Part shown: positions 1 through 5,849 of the stretch, piece by piece
Layout of the letters: every line of letters starts with the position of its first letter
Position numbering within the stretch: the stretch's first letter is position 1
Source: DATJZH01 sp035499215
Lineage (GTDB): Bacteria; Actinomycetota; Actinomycetes; Streptosporangiales; Streptosporangiaceae
DNA length: 7,336 nucleotides
Direction: 5' to 3'
Assembly (NCBI GenBank): GCA_035499215.1
Contig: DATJZH010000220.1
Location: forward strand, 1 to 7,336
Position numbers and translations under genes: made by a program
The notes under the pieces: model-generated
Told to the model about the DNA's origin: nothing
The model's database searches: none
What the model saw: the letters and a program-made list of their open reading frames with translations, nothing else

Positions 1-368
1 CCGTTGCCGGTGACCTCTACCCAGCCGCGAGAGTCGAACTGCCAGCCCGGCCCGCTGGACACCTGGCCCTTGCCGGGGCCCACGGTCTTCAGCTTCATCC
101 CGGACGGCACCCCCGTATTCGTCGCATCCGGATACCCGCACGCGCTCGGGGCCGCAGCGCAATTCGTCTGCACGGCCGCATGCGAGTTTGAGGGTATGAC
201 CTGGAGGCACACCAGAGCTATGGCGCCTGCAACGGCCAGGCTCGCGGCTGCGCCAAGGGCAAAATGTCGGGTGCGGCCGGGGCGGCGCGGCGGGCGCCGC
301 TGCGGTGGGTGCCCCTGCGGCTCGTGCGAACTGGTGCCGGCGCTGGCGGGATCGGTATTGGAAGTCAT
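1..368 (-). CDS. Exported protein, N-terminal part (possible parallel beta-helix surface protein); runs off window
   Basis: Partial gene: 122 codons plus two bases are present and the C-terminus lies beyond position 1. The first 35 residues are hydrophilic and rich in Pro and Arg (RRPPRRPGRTRH), followed by a hydrophobic segment at about residues 36-58 and a likely signal-peptidase site after SHA (residues 62-64), so the product is probably secreted or, if uncleaved, anchored by this segment. The mature part starts with two closely spaced cysteines (C70, C77) and CGYPDATNTGVPSG. From memory, this kind of motif occurs just after the signal peptide of actinobacterial secreted proteins annotated as right-handed parallel beta-helix or carbohydrate-active; with the fold itself outside the window this is a guess. 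The start at 368 places the signal sequence at a normal distance and has AG-rich sequence (GGAAAGCAGG) upstream. An in-frame ATG at 470 would add 34 residues and is discussed separately. Reading frame and export signal are clear; function is not. Confidence 0.75.
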   Translation of the reverse strand, partial: MTSNTDPASAGTSSHEPQGHPPQRRPPRRPGRTRHFALGAAASLAVAGAIALVCLQVIPSNSHAAVQTNCAAAPSACGYPDATNTGVPSGMKLKTVGPGKGQVSSGPGWQFDSRGWVEVTGN

Positions 369-440
369 GACGTCGCCTGCTTTCCATGGGCTACCTGTAA
401 CGTCATAACTACTTTCCGTGATGACACTGGTAGCCCCCAA

Positions 441-537
441 GAGGCGAACTCCCGGTACTGAGCAGGGCATTCTCCTCGTCCCTTAGGCCCGGGTAATTCA
501 GCCCGGTCCGTTGGACCAGGTTCTTTCGGCCCGGGCC
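441..537 (-). promoter_or_regulatory. Structured leader (two hairpins) upstream of the exported-protein gene
   Basis: Read on the minus strand, positions 537-486 form an 8-bp GGCCCGGG/CCCGGGCC stem that encloses a perfect 5-bp hairpin, GGTCC-AAC-GGACC (517-505). A second hairpin follows at 477-441: GAGG/CCUC, then GAAU/GUUC, then CCC/GGG, with the three helices separated by single G-A mismatches and closed by an 11-nt loop. There is no run of U after either hairpin, so a standard intrinsic terminator for the upstream regulator gene is unlikely, although a U-less actinobacterial terminator remains possible. The position, between the regulator's stop at 650 and the exported protein's start at 368, suits a 5' untranslated control element. 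The second hairpin covers a GAGGAG stretch and an ATG (470), so it could hide a translation start. The stems are seen; any regulatory role is inferred. Confidence 0.35.
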
Positions 538-649
538 CTGCGGCCCCTGCCTGCCACGGCCCGCCCGCGACATCCAGGTTCCCTGCGTCAGGCGCGGCCA
601 AAGGCAACACGGGGAATCAGGGCGTCGCCGGGAATCGAGGCTTGCCAGC

Positions 650-1414
650 TCATCCGTGCCGCGCCGGACCGGGAAGGATCAGCCGCCGCCGAAACGCGGC
701 GTGCGCCGGCTGCCGCGGGCCGGCGTGCGGTAAATCGGCGTTGTTCTCCGCAAGCCGGGCGGCAAAGGCCGCGGCCTGCGCGCGTCGCTTCATGCCCAGC
801 TTGGCGAGCAGGGACGACACATAGTTCTTGGCGGTCTTCTCGGCCAGGAACATGTGCTCGGCAATCTGCCGGTTGGTGAGACCCTCGCCGATCAGCTCCA
901 GCACCCGCCTCTCCTGGTCGGTCAGCGCCGATACCGGGTCCACGCTGGTCATCTGATCGCGCAGCCGCTCCATCACCCGCCGCGCCGCGTGCGCGTCGAG
1001 TGTCGACTCGCCGGCGGCCACCGCGCGTACCGCGCTGACCAGATCGGAGCCGCATGTCTGCTTTAGCACATAACCTGCGGCGCCGGCCATGATCGCGCCG
1101 AGCAGTGCATGATCGTCTCCGTACGACGTGAGCATCAGACACGCGGTCTCGGGCAGCGTGGACCGGATCTCACGGCAGACCGACACGCCGTCACCATCCG
1201 GCAGGCGTACGTCCAGCACGGCTACATCCGGCCGCAGGGACGGGACCAGGCGAAGCGCCGCCCCCGCGGTCCCGGCCTCGCCGATCACGTCGATGTCCGG
1301 TTCAGCTGTCAGCAGGTCCCGCAGGCCGCGCCGGACGACTTCGTGATCGTCGAGGAGAAACACGCTGATCCGCCCGCGCCGGCCATCGGTCTGCGCACCG
1401 CTGGCCTGCGTCAT
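650..1414 (-). CDS. DevR/DosR-like NarL/FixJ-family response regulator (REC + LuxR-type HTH)
   Basis: A 254-residue DNA-binding response regulator, the probable output of the phosphorelay encoded around it. The receiver spans about residues 15-133: acidic pair D22-D23, phosphoacceptor D68 (in VLDVRLPDGDG), switch T96 and K118. The LuxR-type helix-turn-helix is at about 162-220, with LTDQERRVLELIGEGLTN and the recognition helix AEKTAKNYVSSLLAKLG. The sequence follows M. tuberculosis DevR/DosR closely with an offset of 14 residues, including DDHEVVRRGL, AVLDVRLPDG, LTSY and FLAEKT. The DNA-contact residues known in DevR (K179, N183) are kept as K193 and N197. Two positions where DosR is phosphorylated by PknH (T198, T205) appear here as A212 and A219. 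A tail of about 33 residues rich in Arg, Ala and Pro follows the HTH. The ATG start has a strong ribosome-binding site, GGGAGG, six bases upstream. It is transcribed away from the kinase operon across a 224-bp spacer. Confidence 0.93.
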   Translation of the reverse strand: MTQASGAQTDGRRGRISVFLLDDHEVVRRGLRDLLTAEPDIDVIGEAGTAGAALRLVPSLRPDVAVLDVRLPDGDGVSVCREIRSTLPETACLMLTSYGDDHALLGAIMAGAAGYVLKQTCGSDLVSAVRAVAAGESTLDAHAARRVMERLRDQMTSVDPVSALTDQERRVLELIGEGLTNRQIAEHMFLAEKTAKNYVSSLLAKLGMKRRAQAAAFAARLAENNADLPHAGPRQPAHAAFRRRLILPGPARHG

Positions 1415-1638
1415 CTGCGTCCTCCCTTCCTGCCGGGGCTGGCGCCAGGCCGCAGCGAGAGACCTGCCTGAGCGTCATCCGCACTCGCGTATCGATTACA
1501 CATAGTTATTCTATGATACGCTCTGTTACAACATCGAGACACGCGCGGCATGTGCGGATTTCGCGGCCTGGCGACGCGAAGGCCGCGGCGGCGGGCTGCC
1601 GGACGCCGATGAGCTGACCGCGCAAGAAGGGTGGCGCA
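1415..1638. promoter_or_regulatory. Divergent intergenic promoter region between the response regulator and kinase operon
   Basis: This 224-bp spacer must hold the promoters of both divergent transcription units. Most of it is GC-rich, but about 1487-1530 is conspicuously AT-rich and contains an inverted repeat. TATGAT at 1512-1517 resembles a plus-strand -10 element, and TAGAAT on the minus strand in the same island resembles a -10 for the regulator gene; I see no convincing matching -35 for either. No DosR-box-like GGGACT..AGTCCC palindrome is evident. A 20-codon ORF at 1550-1612 has no ribosome-binding site and is not called. Confidence 0.45.
1487..1521. repeat. AT-rich interrupted inverted repeat, candidate operator
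   Basis: GCGTATC (1487-1493) is the exact reverse complement of GATACGC (1515-1521). Inside it, CATAG (1501-1505) and CTATG (1511-1515) form a second inverted repeat around TTATT. Taken together the right arm CTATGATACGC is continuous while the left arm is split by eight bases. It sits in the AT-rich part of the divergent promoter region, where a regulator could control both directions; binding by the neighbouring DevR-like protein is possible but not indicated by a known consensus. Confidence 0.5.
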
Positions 1639-2769
1639 GTGGCCGCGGGCGCCAGGGTTCTCGTCGTGGATGACGTCGAAGAGATGCGGATGCTGATCCG
1701 CCGCGCGCTGACCAGCTGCGGGTACGAGGTTGACGTCGCGGCCACGCTCGCGGAGGCGCGCGGGATGGGCCCCGGCGGGTACGACGCTGTGCTCATCGAC
1801 GCCCACATCGGCGCCGAGCGGGGCATCGACCTGATCGAGGCGCTGCGGTCGGCAGACCCGGCCACGGCGCGGCGATGCCTGGTCATGAGCGGCGGATCAG
1901 CAGACGCGCTGCCGGACGGCACCGGATTCCTGGCAAAGCCGTTCCAGCGGACCGAGCTCATCGCCGCGGTGCGGCGGCTCCATCAGCCAGATGCCGCCGC
2001 ACCCGACCGGCTGGCGGCGACCGGCCAGAGCCCCGGCGCGCGTCCGGCAGCGCGGCCGGGCAGCAGCGAGCAGGCGGACGGCAGGAGGCGGCCGGAAGCC
2101 GCAAGGGATCAGGCGTGGCAGCTGCTCGAGCTGACCCGCCGAGTGCGCGCGCGCGAGCGCCATGAGCTCATCGATTTCCTGCACGACGGCCCGATCCAGG
2201 AACTAGCCGCCGCCACCCTCGATCTTCAGATGATGTCCCGGCCGGACCCGCCGGGCACGGCCAGGACGGCGCCCGGCGGCGCTGTACAGGAGCAGCTGGA
2301 CGCGGCGGCCCGGTCACTGCGCTGGCTGGTCGACGGGAACTGGCCGTTCCTGGCGCCCGAAACCCAGCTAGGCGCCGCTATCCAGCAGCGGACGGCCTGG
2401 CTGCTTGCCACGCCAGCCTCCGTCCGGACCGGCGGGCCGGCCGCCGGACTGGACCCGGCTGAGGTATCCGTCGTCGCCGACTGCGTTGAGATGATGCTGC
2501 TCGGGATACTGACCGCTGGCCAGCCGGCGCACGCGGACATCGCTGTGCAGACTGAGGAGCGGCTGCACAAGATTGAGCTGGCCGTCACTTCCGCGACGGG
2601 CAATGGCCAGCCGGCCGCGGACGCGGCGAGCGCTCAGACCGCGCTGGACGCGCTGGCCTCGGCGCTGGGCGCCAGCGCACATGTCGTGCCCTGCGGGCCC
2701 GGCTGGCGAGCTCGGCTCGTCCTGCGCAGGCAGGCTGGCCCGCCGACCACATGCCCGAACGCCACGTGA
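1639..2769 (+). CDS. Receiver-DHp (HisKA_3-like) signalling protein with degenerate ATPase domain
   Basis: A 376-residue soluble signalling protein. Residues 5-115 are a complete receiver: D11-D12, phosphoacceptor D54, S84 and K100-P101. A Pro/Ala/Arg-rich linker (about 116-155) leads to a helical segment at about 157-199. This segment carries RERHELIDFLHDGPIQELAA, which matches the HisKA_3 dimerisation/phosphoacceptor pattern (ER..I...LHDG.QQ.L) of NarX/DesK/DosS kinases, with H182 as the likely phosphorylated histidine. The remaining part (about 230-365) has the length and order of a HATPase_c domain, but the ATP-binding residues are missing: after E284 the N-box Asn and His positions read L288 and T292, and the Asp-Gly box reads VTSATGNG. 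It therefore probably cannot bind ATP and may accept and pass phosphate. The GTG start at 1639 follows AAGG by eight bases, and an in-frame stop at 1615 rules out an earlier one. The gene overlaps the hybrid kinase gene by 19 bp. The receiver call is firm; loss of ATPase activity is inferred. Confidence 0.85.
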   Translation: MAAGARVLVVDDVEEMRMLIRRALTSCGYEVDVAATLAEARGMGPGGYDAVLIDAHIGAERGIDLIEALRSADPATARRCLVMSGGSADALPDGTGFLAKPFQRTELIAAVRRLHQPDAAAPDRLAATGQSPGARPAARPGSSEQADGRRRPEAARDQAWQLLELTRRVRARERHELIDFLHDGPIQELAAATLDLQMMSRPDPPGTARTAPGGAVQEQLDAAARSLRWLVDGNWPFLAPETQLGAAIQQRTAWLLATPASVRTGGPAAGLDPAEVSVVADCVEMMLLGILTAGQPAHADIAVQTEERLHKIELAVTSATGNGQPAADAASAQTALDALASALGASAHVVPCGPGWRARLVLRRQAGPPTTCPNAT

Positions 2770-4361
2770 GTTACCTCAGCGACCGCAGATCAGCCGCCCT
2801 TCTGGACGCGGCCCCGGACGCGATGCTCTGCGTTGCTGCCGATGGCCGGATCGCCGCGATCAATTCCCAGGCGGAACAGCTGTTCGGCTACCCGCGCGAG
2901 GAGCTGGTCGGGCAGCCGGTCGAGATCCTGGTCCCCGAAGCCGCACAGGCCGTGCATCCGCGGCACCGGGCCGCTTACGCTGCCAATCCCCGGCCCCGGC
3001 CGATGGGCGCTGGCCTGCAGCAGCTGGCCGGGCGGCGCCGCGACGGCAGCACTTTCCCCGCCGAGATCTCCCTGTCCGCCATCGACACCGACGAAGGGCT
3101 ACTGACCATTGCCGCCGTCCGGGACGTGACCGAGCGGCTGGCGGCCAGGGCGGAGCAAGAACGGCTCAAGTCCCAGGCCGAGCGGGACAGGCTGGAAGCC
3201 CGGCTGCACCAGTCGCAGCGGCTGGAGAGCCTGGGCCAGCTGGCCGGCGGCGTGGCCCACGACTTCAACAACCTTCTCGGTGTCATCTCCAACTACGCGT
3301 CGTTTGTCAGCCAGGAAGTGGCGAAAGAACCGCCGCAGATACAGTGGCAGGCCGTCCGGGGCGACATCGAGCAGGTCGAGAAGGCCGCTCAGCGGGCAGC
3401 CGACCTCACCCACCAGCTGCTGGCCTTCGCCCGCCGCAAGGTCATCCAGCCGCGCGTGCTCAACCTCAACGACGTGGTCGCCGACCTCGAGCAGCTGCTG
3501 GTCCGCACTCTCGGCGAGCATGTCGAGCTGGTCACTCACCGGGCCGAGGACCTCGGCACGGTGCTGGCCGATCGCGGCCAGCTCGAACAGGTCCTGGTCA
3601 ACCTGGCGGTCAATGCCCGCGACGCGATGCCGATGGGAGGGACGCTGACGGTCGAAACAGGCAACAATCAGATAGACGCGGCGTATGCGGCCGACCGAGC
3701 CGATCTCGAGCCAGGCAGGTACGCCAGCCTGACGGTGAGCGATACTGGCACGGGGATCCCCAAAGGGAAAATCGACCGGGTCTTCGAGCCATTTTTCACC
3801 ACCAAGCCGGAGGGCGAGGGATCAGGTCTCGGGCTGGCGACCGTCTACGGGATCGTCACCCAGGCCGGCGGGACGGTGCGGATCTATTCCGAACCCGGCA
3901 TGGGCACCACCCTGACCGTCCTGCTGCCCGTCACCAGCCGCGGGGCCGGGCCCGCCGAAGCGCATCAGCCCGAGCTCGGCGGCGGCGGCGGCGAGGTGGT
4001 GCTGCTCGTCGAGGACGAGGCCGCGCTGCGTGAGGTGACCCGGCGGATGCTGCACCAGAACGGCTACCAGGTGCTGGTCGCGGCAACCGGCCACGAGGCT
4101 GTCGACATCATGGCCGGCGGGCAATGCCACATCGACGTGCTGGTGACAGACGTGGTGATGCCGAAGATGCTGGGCAAGGAGACCGCTGACCGGGTACGCG
4201 GCCTTCAGCCTGACGTACGCGTGCTGTTCATGTCCGGCTATACGCAGGGCCTGCTAAGTGCGCAGAGCGTACTCGAACCGGGGGTCAGCCTCATCGAGAA
4301 GCCCTTCTCCGAGTCCGCGCTGCTCGCCAAGCTGCGCGAGGTCCTGGCTACGACCGGCTGA
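2751..4361 (+). CDS. Soluble PAS-domain hybrid sensor histidine kinase with C-terminal receiver
   Basis: A 536-residue hybrid kinase with no membrane segment, so it senses a cytoplasmic signal. Domains in order: PAS (about 14-128, including LFGYPREELVGQPVEILVPE and ending in RDVTER), a charged coiled coil (about 128-160), and a HisKA-type DHp with H170 in GGVAHDFNNLL. Next is HATPase_c (about 235-393) with N-box N284/N288 (NLAVNARDAM), DTGTG at 331-335, FEPFFTTK at 345-352 and GEGSGLGL at 355-362. Last is a receiver (about 415-533) with E421-D422, phosphoacceptor D467, S495 and K517-P518. All catalytic residues are present. The PAS lacks the flavin-binding cysteine motif of LOV domains, so light sensing through flavin is not supported. 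The ATG at 2751 overlaps the upstream gene by 19 bp; a GTG at 2766 would give a 4-bp GTGA overlap. Neither has a good ribosome-binding site, so translational coupling is likely. Ligand unknown. Confidence 0.93.
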   Translation: MPERHVSYLSDRRSAALLDAAPDAMLCVAADGRIAAINSQAEQLFGYPREELVGQPVEILVPEAAQAVHPRHRAAYAANPRPRPMGAGLQQLAGRRRDGSTFPAEISLSAIDTDEGLLTIAAVRDVTERLAARAEQERLKSQAERDRLEARLHQSQRLESLGQLAGGVAHDFNNLLGVISNYASFVSQEVAKEPPQIQWQAVRGDIEQVEKAAQRAADLTHQLLAFARRKVIQPRVLNLNDVVADLEQLLVRTLGEHVELVTHRAEDLGTVLADRGQLEQVLVNLAVNARDAMPMGGTLTVETGNNQIDAAYAADRADLEPGRYASLTVSDTGTGIPKGKIDRVFEPFFTTKPEGEGSGLGLATVYGIVTQAGGTVRIYSEPGMGTTLTVLLPVTSRGAGPAEAHQPELGGGGGEVVLLVEDEAALREVTRRMLHQNGYQVLVAATGHEAVDIMAGGQCHIDVLVTDVVMPKMLGKETADRVRGLQPDVRVLFMSGYTQGLLSAQSVLEPGVSLIEKPFSESALLAKLREVLATTG

Positions 4362-4613
4362 CGGCACAGCACTGCCTTGATCATCTGCTCTCTCCGGTCC
4401 TGCCGATGCGGATATATGAGGTGATGATGACAGCAGCGCCACTGAAATGCGATTCCTTCCAGTGACATGGCGCTCGAACTGAATACGATTAATCTCCGGG
4501 CATTTCCGGCTAGAGCGGATATCAGGGATACGGGCTTCCCGAATTCCGGATACTGCCTTGCGGCAAAGCGGAATTCCGCCTGCAGCTGCACTGGCCGGCA
4601 ATAGTGTTCGGGC
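4362..4613. other. Intergenic spacer between kinase operon and glycosyltransferase
   Basis: This 252-bp spacer has no convincing ORF and is less GC-rich than the genes around it. It holds a weak hairpin right after the kinase stop (GGCA-CAGCAC-TGCC, about 4364-4377, no U-run), an AT-rich stretch around 4405-4420 and 4475-4495, an 8-bp inverted repeat at 4541-4576 and a perfect 10-bp palindrome TGCAGCTGCA at 4581-4590. The promoter of the glycosyltransferase gene should lie here, but I cannot name definite -35/-10 boxes. Confidence 0.4.
4541..4576. repeat. Inverted repeat upstream of the glycosyltransferase gene
   Basis: GAATTCCG (4541-4548) is exactly repeated in inverted form as CGGAATTC (4569-4576). 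The 20-bp interval contains a smaller TGCC/GGCA pair (4552-4555 and 4561-4564, approximately), so a nested hairpin is possible. It ends 37 bp before the ATG at 4614 and could be an operator, a 5'-UTR hairpin or a terminator-like element; no U-run follows on the plus strand. Confidence 0.45.
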
Positions 4614-5552
4614 ATGACAACCGTCGTTGTTCCGGCGCATAACGAAAGCCCGGTAATTGGGCGCCTGCTCCGGCAGCTCGTACCCGCCGCCCGGCCAGGC
4701 GAAATGAGTGTGATTGTCGTTGCCAATGGCTGCACCGATGACACGGCAGCGGTGGCGGCCTCATTCGGCCCCGAAGTCCGGGTCCTGTCCATTCCCGTCG
4801 CCTCCAAGCATGCGGCTCTCGCCGCCGGAGACGGCGCCGCCCGGAACTTTCCCCGCGTCTACGTCGATGCGGATGTCGAACTGCGGATGGCGGACATCCG
4901 GGCACTCACGGCGGCGCTGGAGCAGCCCGGAGTGCTCGCCGCGGCCCCAGAGCGGGTGCTGCACCAGGCCGGACGGCCCTGGCCAGTGCGCTGGTACTAC
5001 GATGTGTGGACGCGGTTGCCGCAGGTGCGGCGCGGGCTCTTCGGCCGGGGCGTCATCGCCGTAAGCGAGCTCGGGCACCAGCGTCTTGCCAGCCTTCCGC
5101 CGCTGCTCGCCGACGACCTCGTCGCGTCGCTGTCGTTCGCGCCAGATGAGCGGAGCATCGTGACCGGTGCCCGAGTCATCGTCCACACGCCACAGACGTT
5201 CGCCGACCTGCTCCGCCGCCGCGTCCGGGCCTCGGCGAGCGTGGCTCAGATCGAGCGGACGGCGCAGGCCCCTGGCTCAACGGCGCGGACGCGGATGCCC
5301 GACCTGCTTTCCATCGTCCGCAGGCAGCCGCATATGGCGCCGCGGGTGGCGCTGTTCCTGCTGGTAGCCGTCCTTGCCCGGCTCAGAGCCAGCCGCGCCG
5401 TGGCACGAAGCGACTACCGGACGTGGTTGCGGGACGACAGCAGCCGGCACGGCCCTGCGACAGGCGCGATCGCGAGCCAGGGTAAGGCTCCGGGGAGTGG
5501 CAGCGACCCGGACGCTGCTGACCCGGCTGCGCCGGTCTCCGGGACGACCTGA
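4614..5552 (+). CDS. Family 2 glycosyltransferase, membrane-associated
   Basis: A 312-residue GT-A fold glycosyltransferase that probably moves a sugar from a nucleotide-sugar donor to a lipid-linked or surface glycan acceptor at the inner face of the membrane. Seen: VVPAHNES at 5-12 opening the nucleotide-binding fold, NGCTDDT at 38-44, the metal-binding DxD at 85-87 (VDADVEL), ADDL at 166-169 as the likely catalytic-acid region, and an Arg-rich stretch LLRRRVR at 199-205 where related enzymes carry acceptor-binding basic residues. One hydrophobic segment (about 241-255) suggests membrane attachment, followed by YRTWLRDDSSR and a Gly/Pro/Asp-rich tail of about 34 residues that looks disordered. 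The ATG at 4614 leads directly into the first beta strand, so the start is well placed, but its ribosome-binding site is weak. It is on the same strand as the sugar transferase gene 297 bp downstream, which supports a role in exopolysaccharide or cell-wall glycan assembly. Donor and acceptor cannot be told. Confidence 0.85.
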   Translation: MTTVVVPAHNESPVIGRLLRQLVPAARPGEMSVIVVANGCTDDTAAVAASFGPEVRVLSIPVASKHAALAAGDGAARNFPRVYVDADVELRMADIRALTAALEQPGVLAAAPERVLHQAGRPWPVRWYYDVWTRLPQVRRGLFGRGVIAVSELGHQRLASLPPLLADDLVASLSFAPDERSIVTGARVIVHTPQTFADLLRRRVRASASVAQIERTAQAPGSTARTRMPDLLSIVRRQPHMAPRVALFLLVAVLARLRASRAVARSDYRTWLRDDSSRHGPATGAIASQGKAPGSGSDPDAADPAAPVSGTT

Positions 5553-5849
5553 TCGTGCTTTCACGCGCCCGACAGTTAGCACGGCGCCCTGAGCGACATC
5601 GCGGCAAAAGGCCGGGGCGGACGTCAGCAAATTGCTAGTCTTGCTTGCCGACTAAACCACACGTCTGTTGTTGCCAGTACCCCAGAAGAGCGTCGTGCAC
5701 GCGGTCCGCGAAGGTTGCGCGGCTATCTGGGCAACAGTAGCAAAAGGAGCCCAGCGGGGCAGTCCTGCACGGGGGCCGTTTACCTCATTGGCGGGCCTGT
5801 TCCGGGCTTCCTGCTGCCAGCAATAACTTCGGGGCGCATTGGGGAAGAT
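5553..5849. promoter_or_regulatory. Intergenic and leader region of the sugar transferase gene, with a possible hairpin
   Basis: This 297-bp stretch has no convincing gene. AGCAA-A-TTGCT at 5626-5636 is a short inverted repeat in an AT-richer patch (about 5625-5660) that probably contains the promoter. Further down, TCTGGGCAACAG (5726-5737) can pair with CCCAGA (5681-5686) and CTGTTG (5665-5670), giving a long-range stem with a bulge; CGCGG-T-CCGCG (about 5700-5710) lies in its loop. An open frame from a TTG at 5715 runs through into the downstream gene, but its translation has no family features, so I treat this as leader rather than coding sequence. Any regulatory RNA role is speculation. 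Confidence 0.4.

Noticed and set aside
486..537. Intrinsic terminator for the DevR-like gene
   Set aside because: The stems are good but no U-tract follows, and the hairpins are over 100 bases past the stop codon; a leader element for the next gene fits at least as well.
588..1142. Second minus-strand open frame of 184 codons within the response regulator gene
   Set aside because: Arg-rich frame-shifted translation without motifs; the overlapping frame encodes a complete receiver and HTH.
1550..1612. Small ORF in the divergent spacer starting MCGFRG, superficially like the N-terminus of a glutamine amidotransferase
   Set aside because: Only 20 codons, no ribosome-binding site, Arg-rich low-complexity translation and an immediate stop; the resemblance covers only the first few residues.
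1415..1638. DosR-box for autoregulation of the DevR-like gene
   Set aside because: No sequence close to the GGGACT..AGTCCC type palindrome was found in the spacer.
3099..3539. Minus-strand open frame opposite the kinase DHp region
   Set aside because: Leu/Gly/Asp-rich antisense reading typical of GC-rich genes; no start signal, promoter or recognisable domain.
2573..4033. Long plus-strand open frame of 486 codons overlapping the hybrid kinase gene
   Set aside because: It is a shifted-frame shadow: the translation is dominated by Arg, Pro, Ala and Gly with no domain, while the other frame has complete kinase and receiver motifs.
5715..5849. TTG start giving a 45-residue N-terminal extension of the sugar transferase
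   Set aside because: No good ribosome-binding site, composition unlike the protein's family, and the ATG at 5850 has a purine-rich site and begins where homologues usually do.
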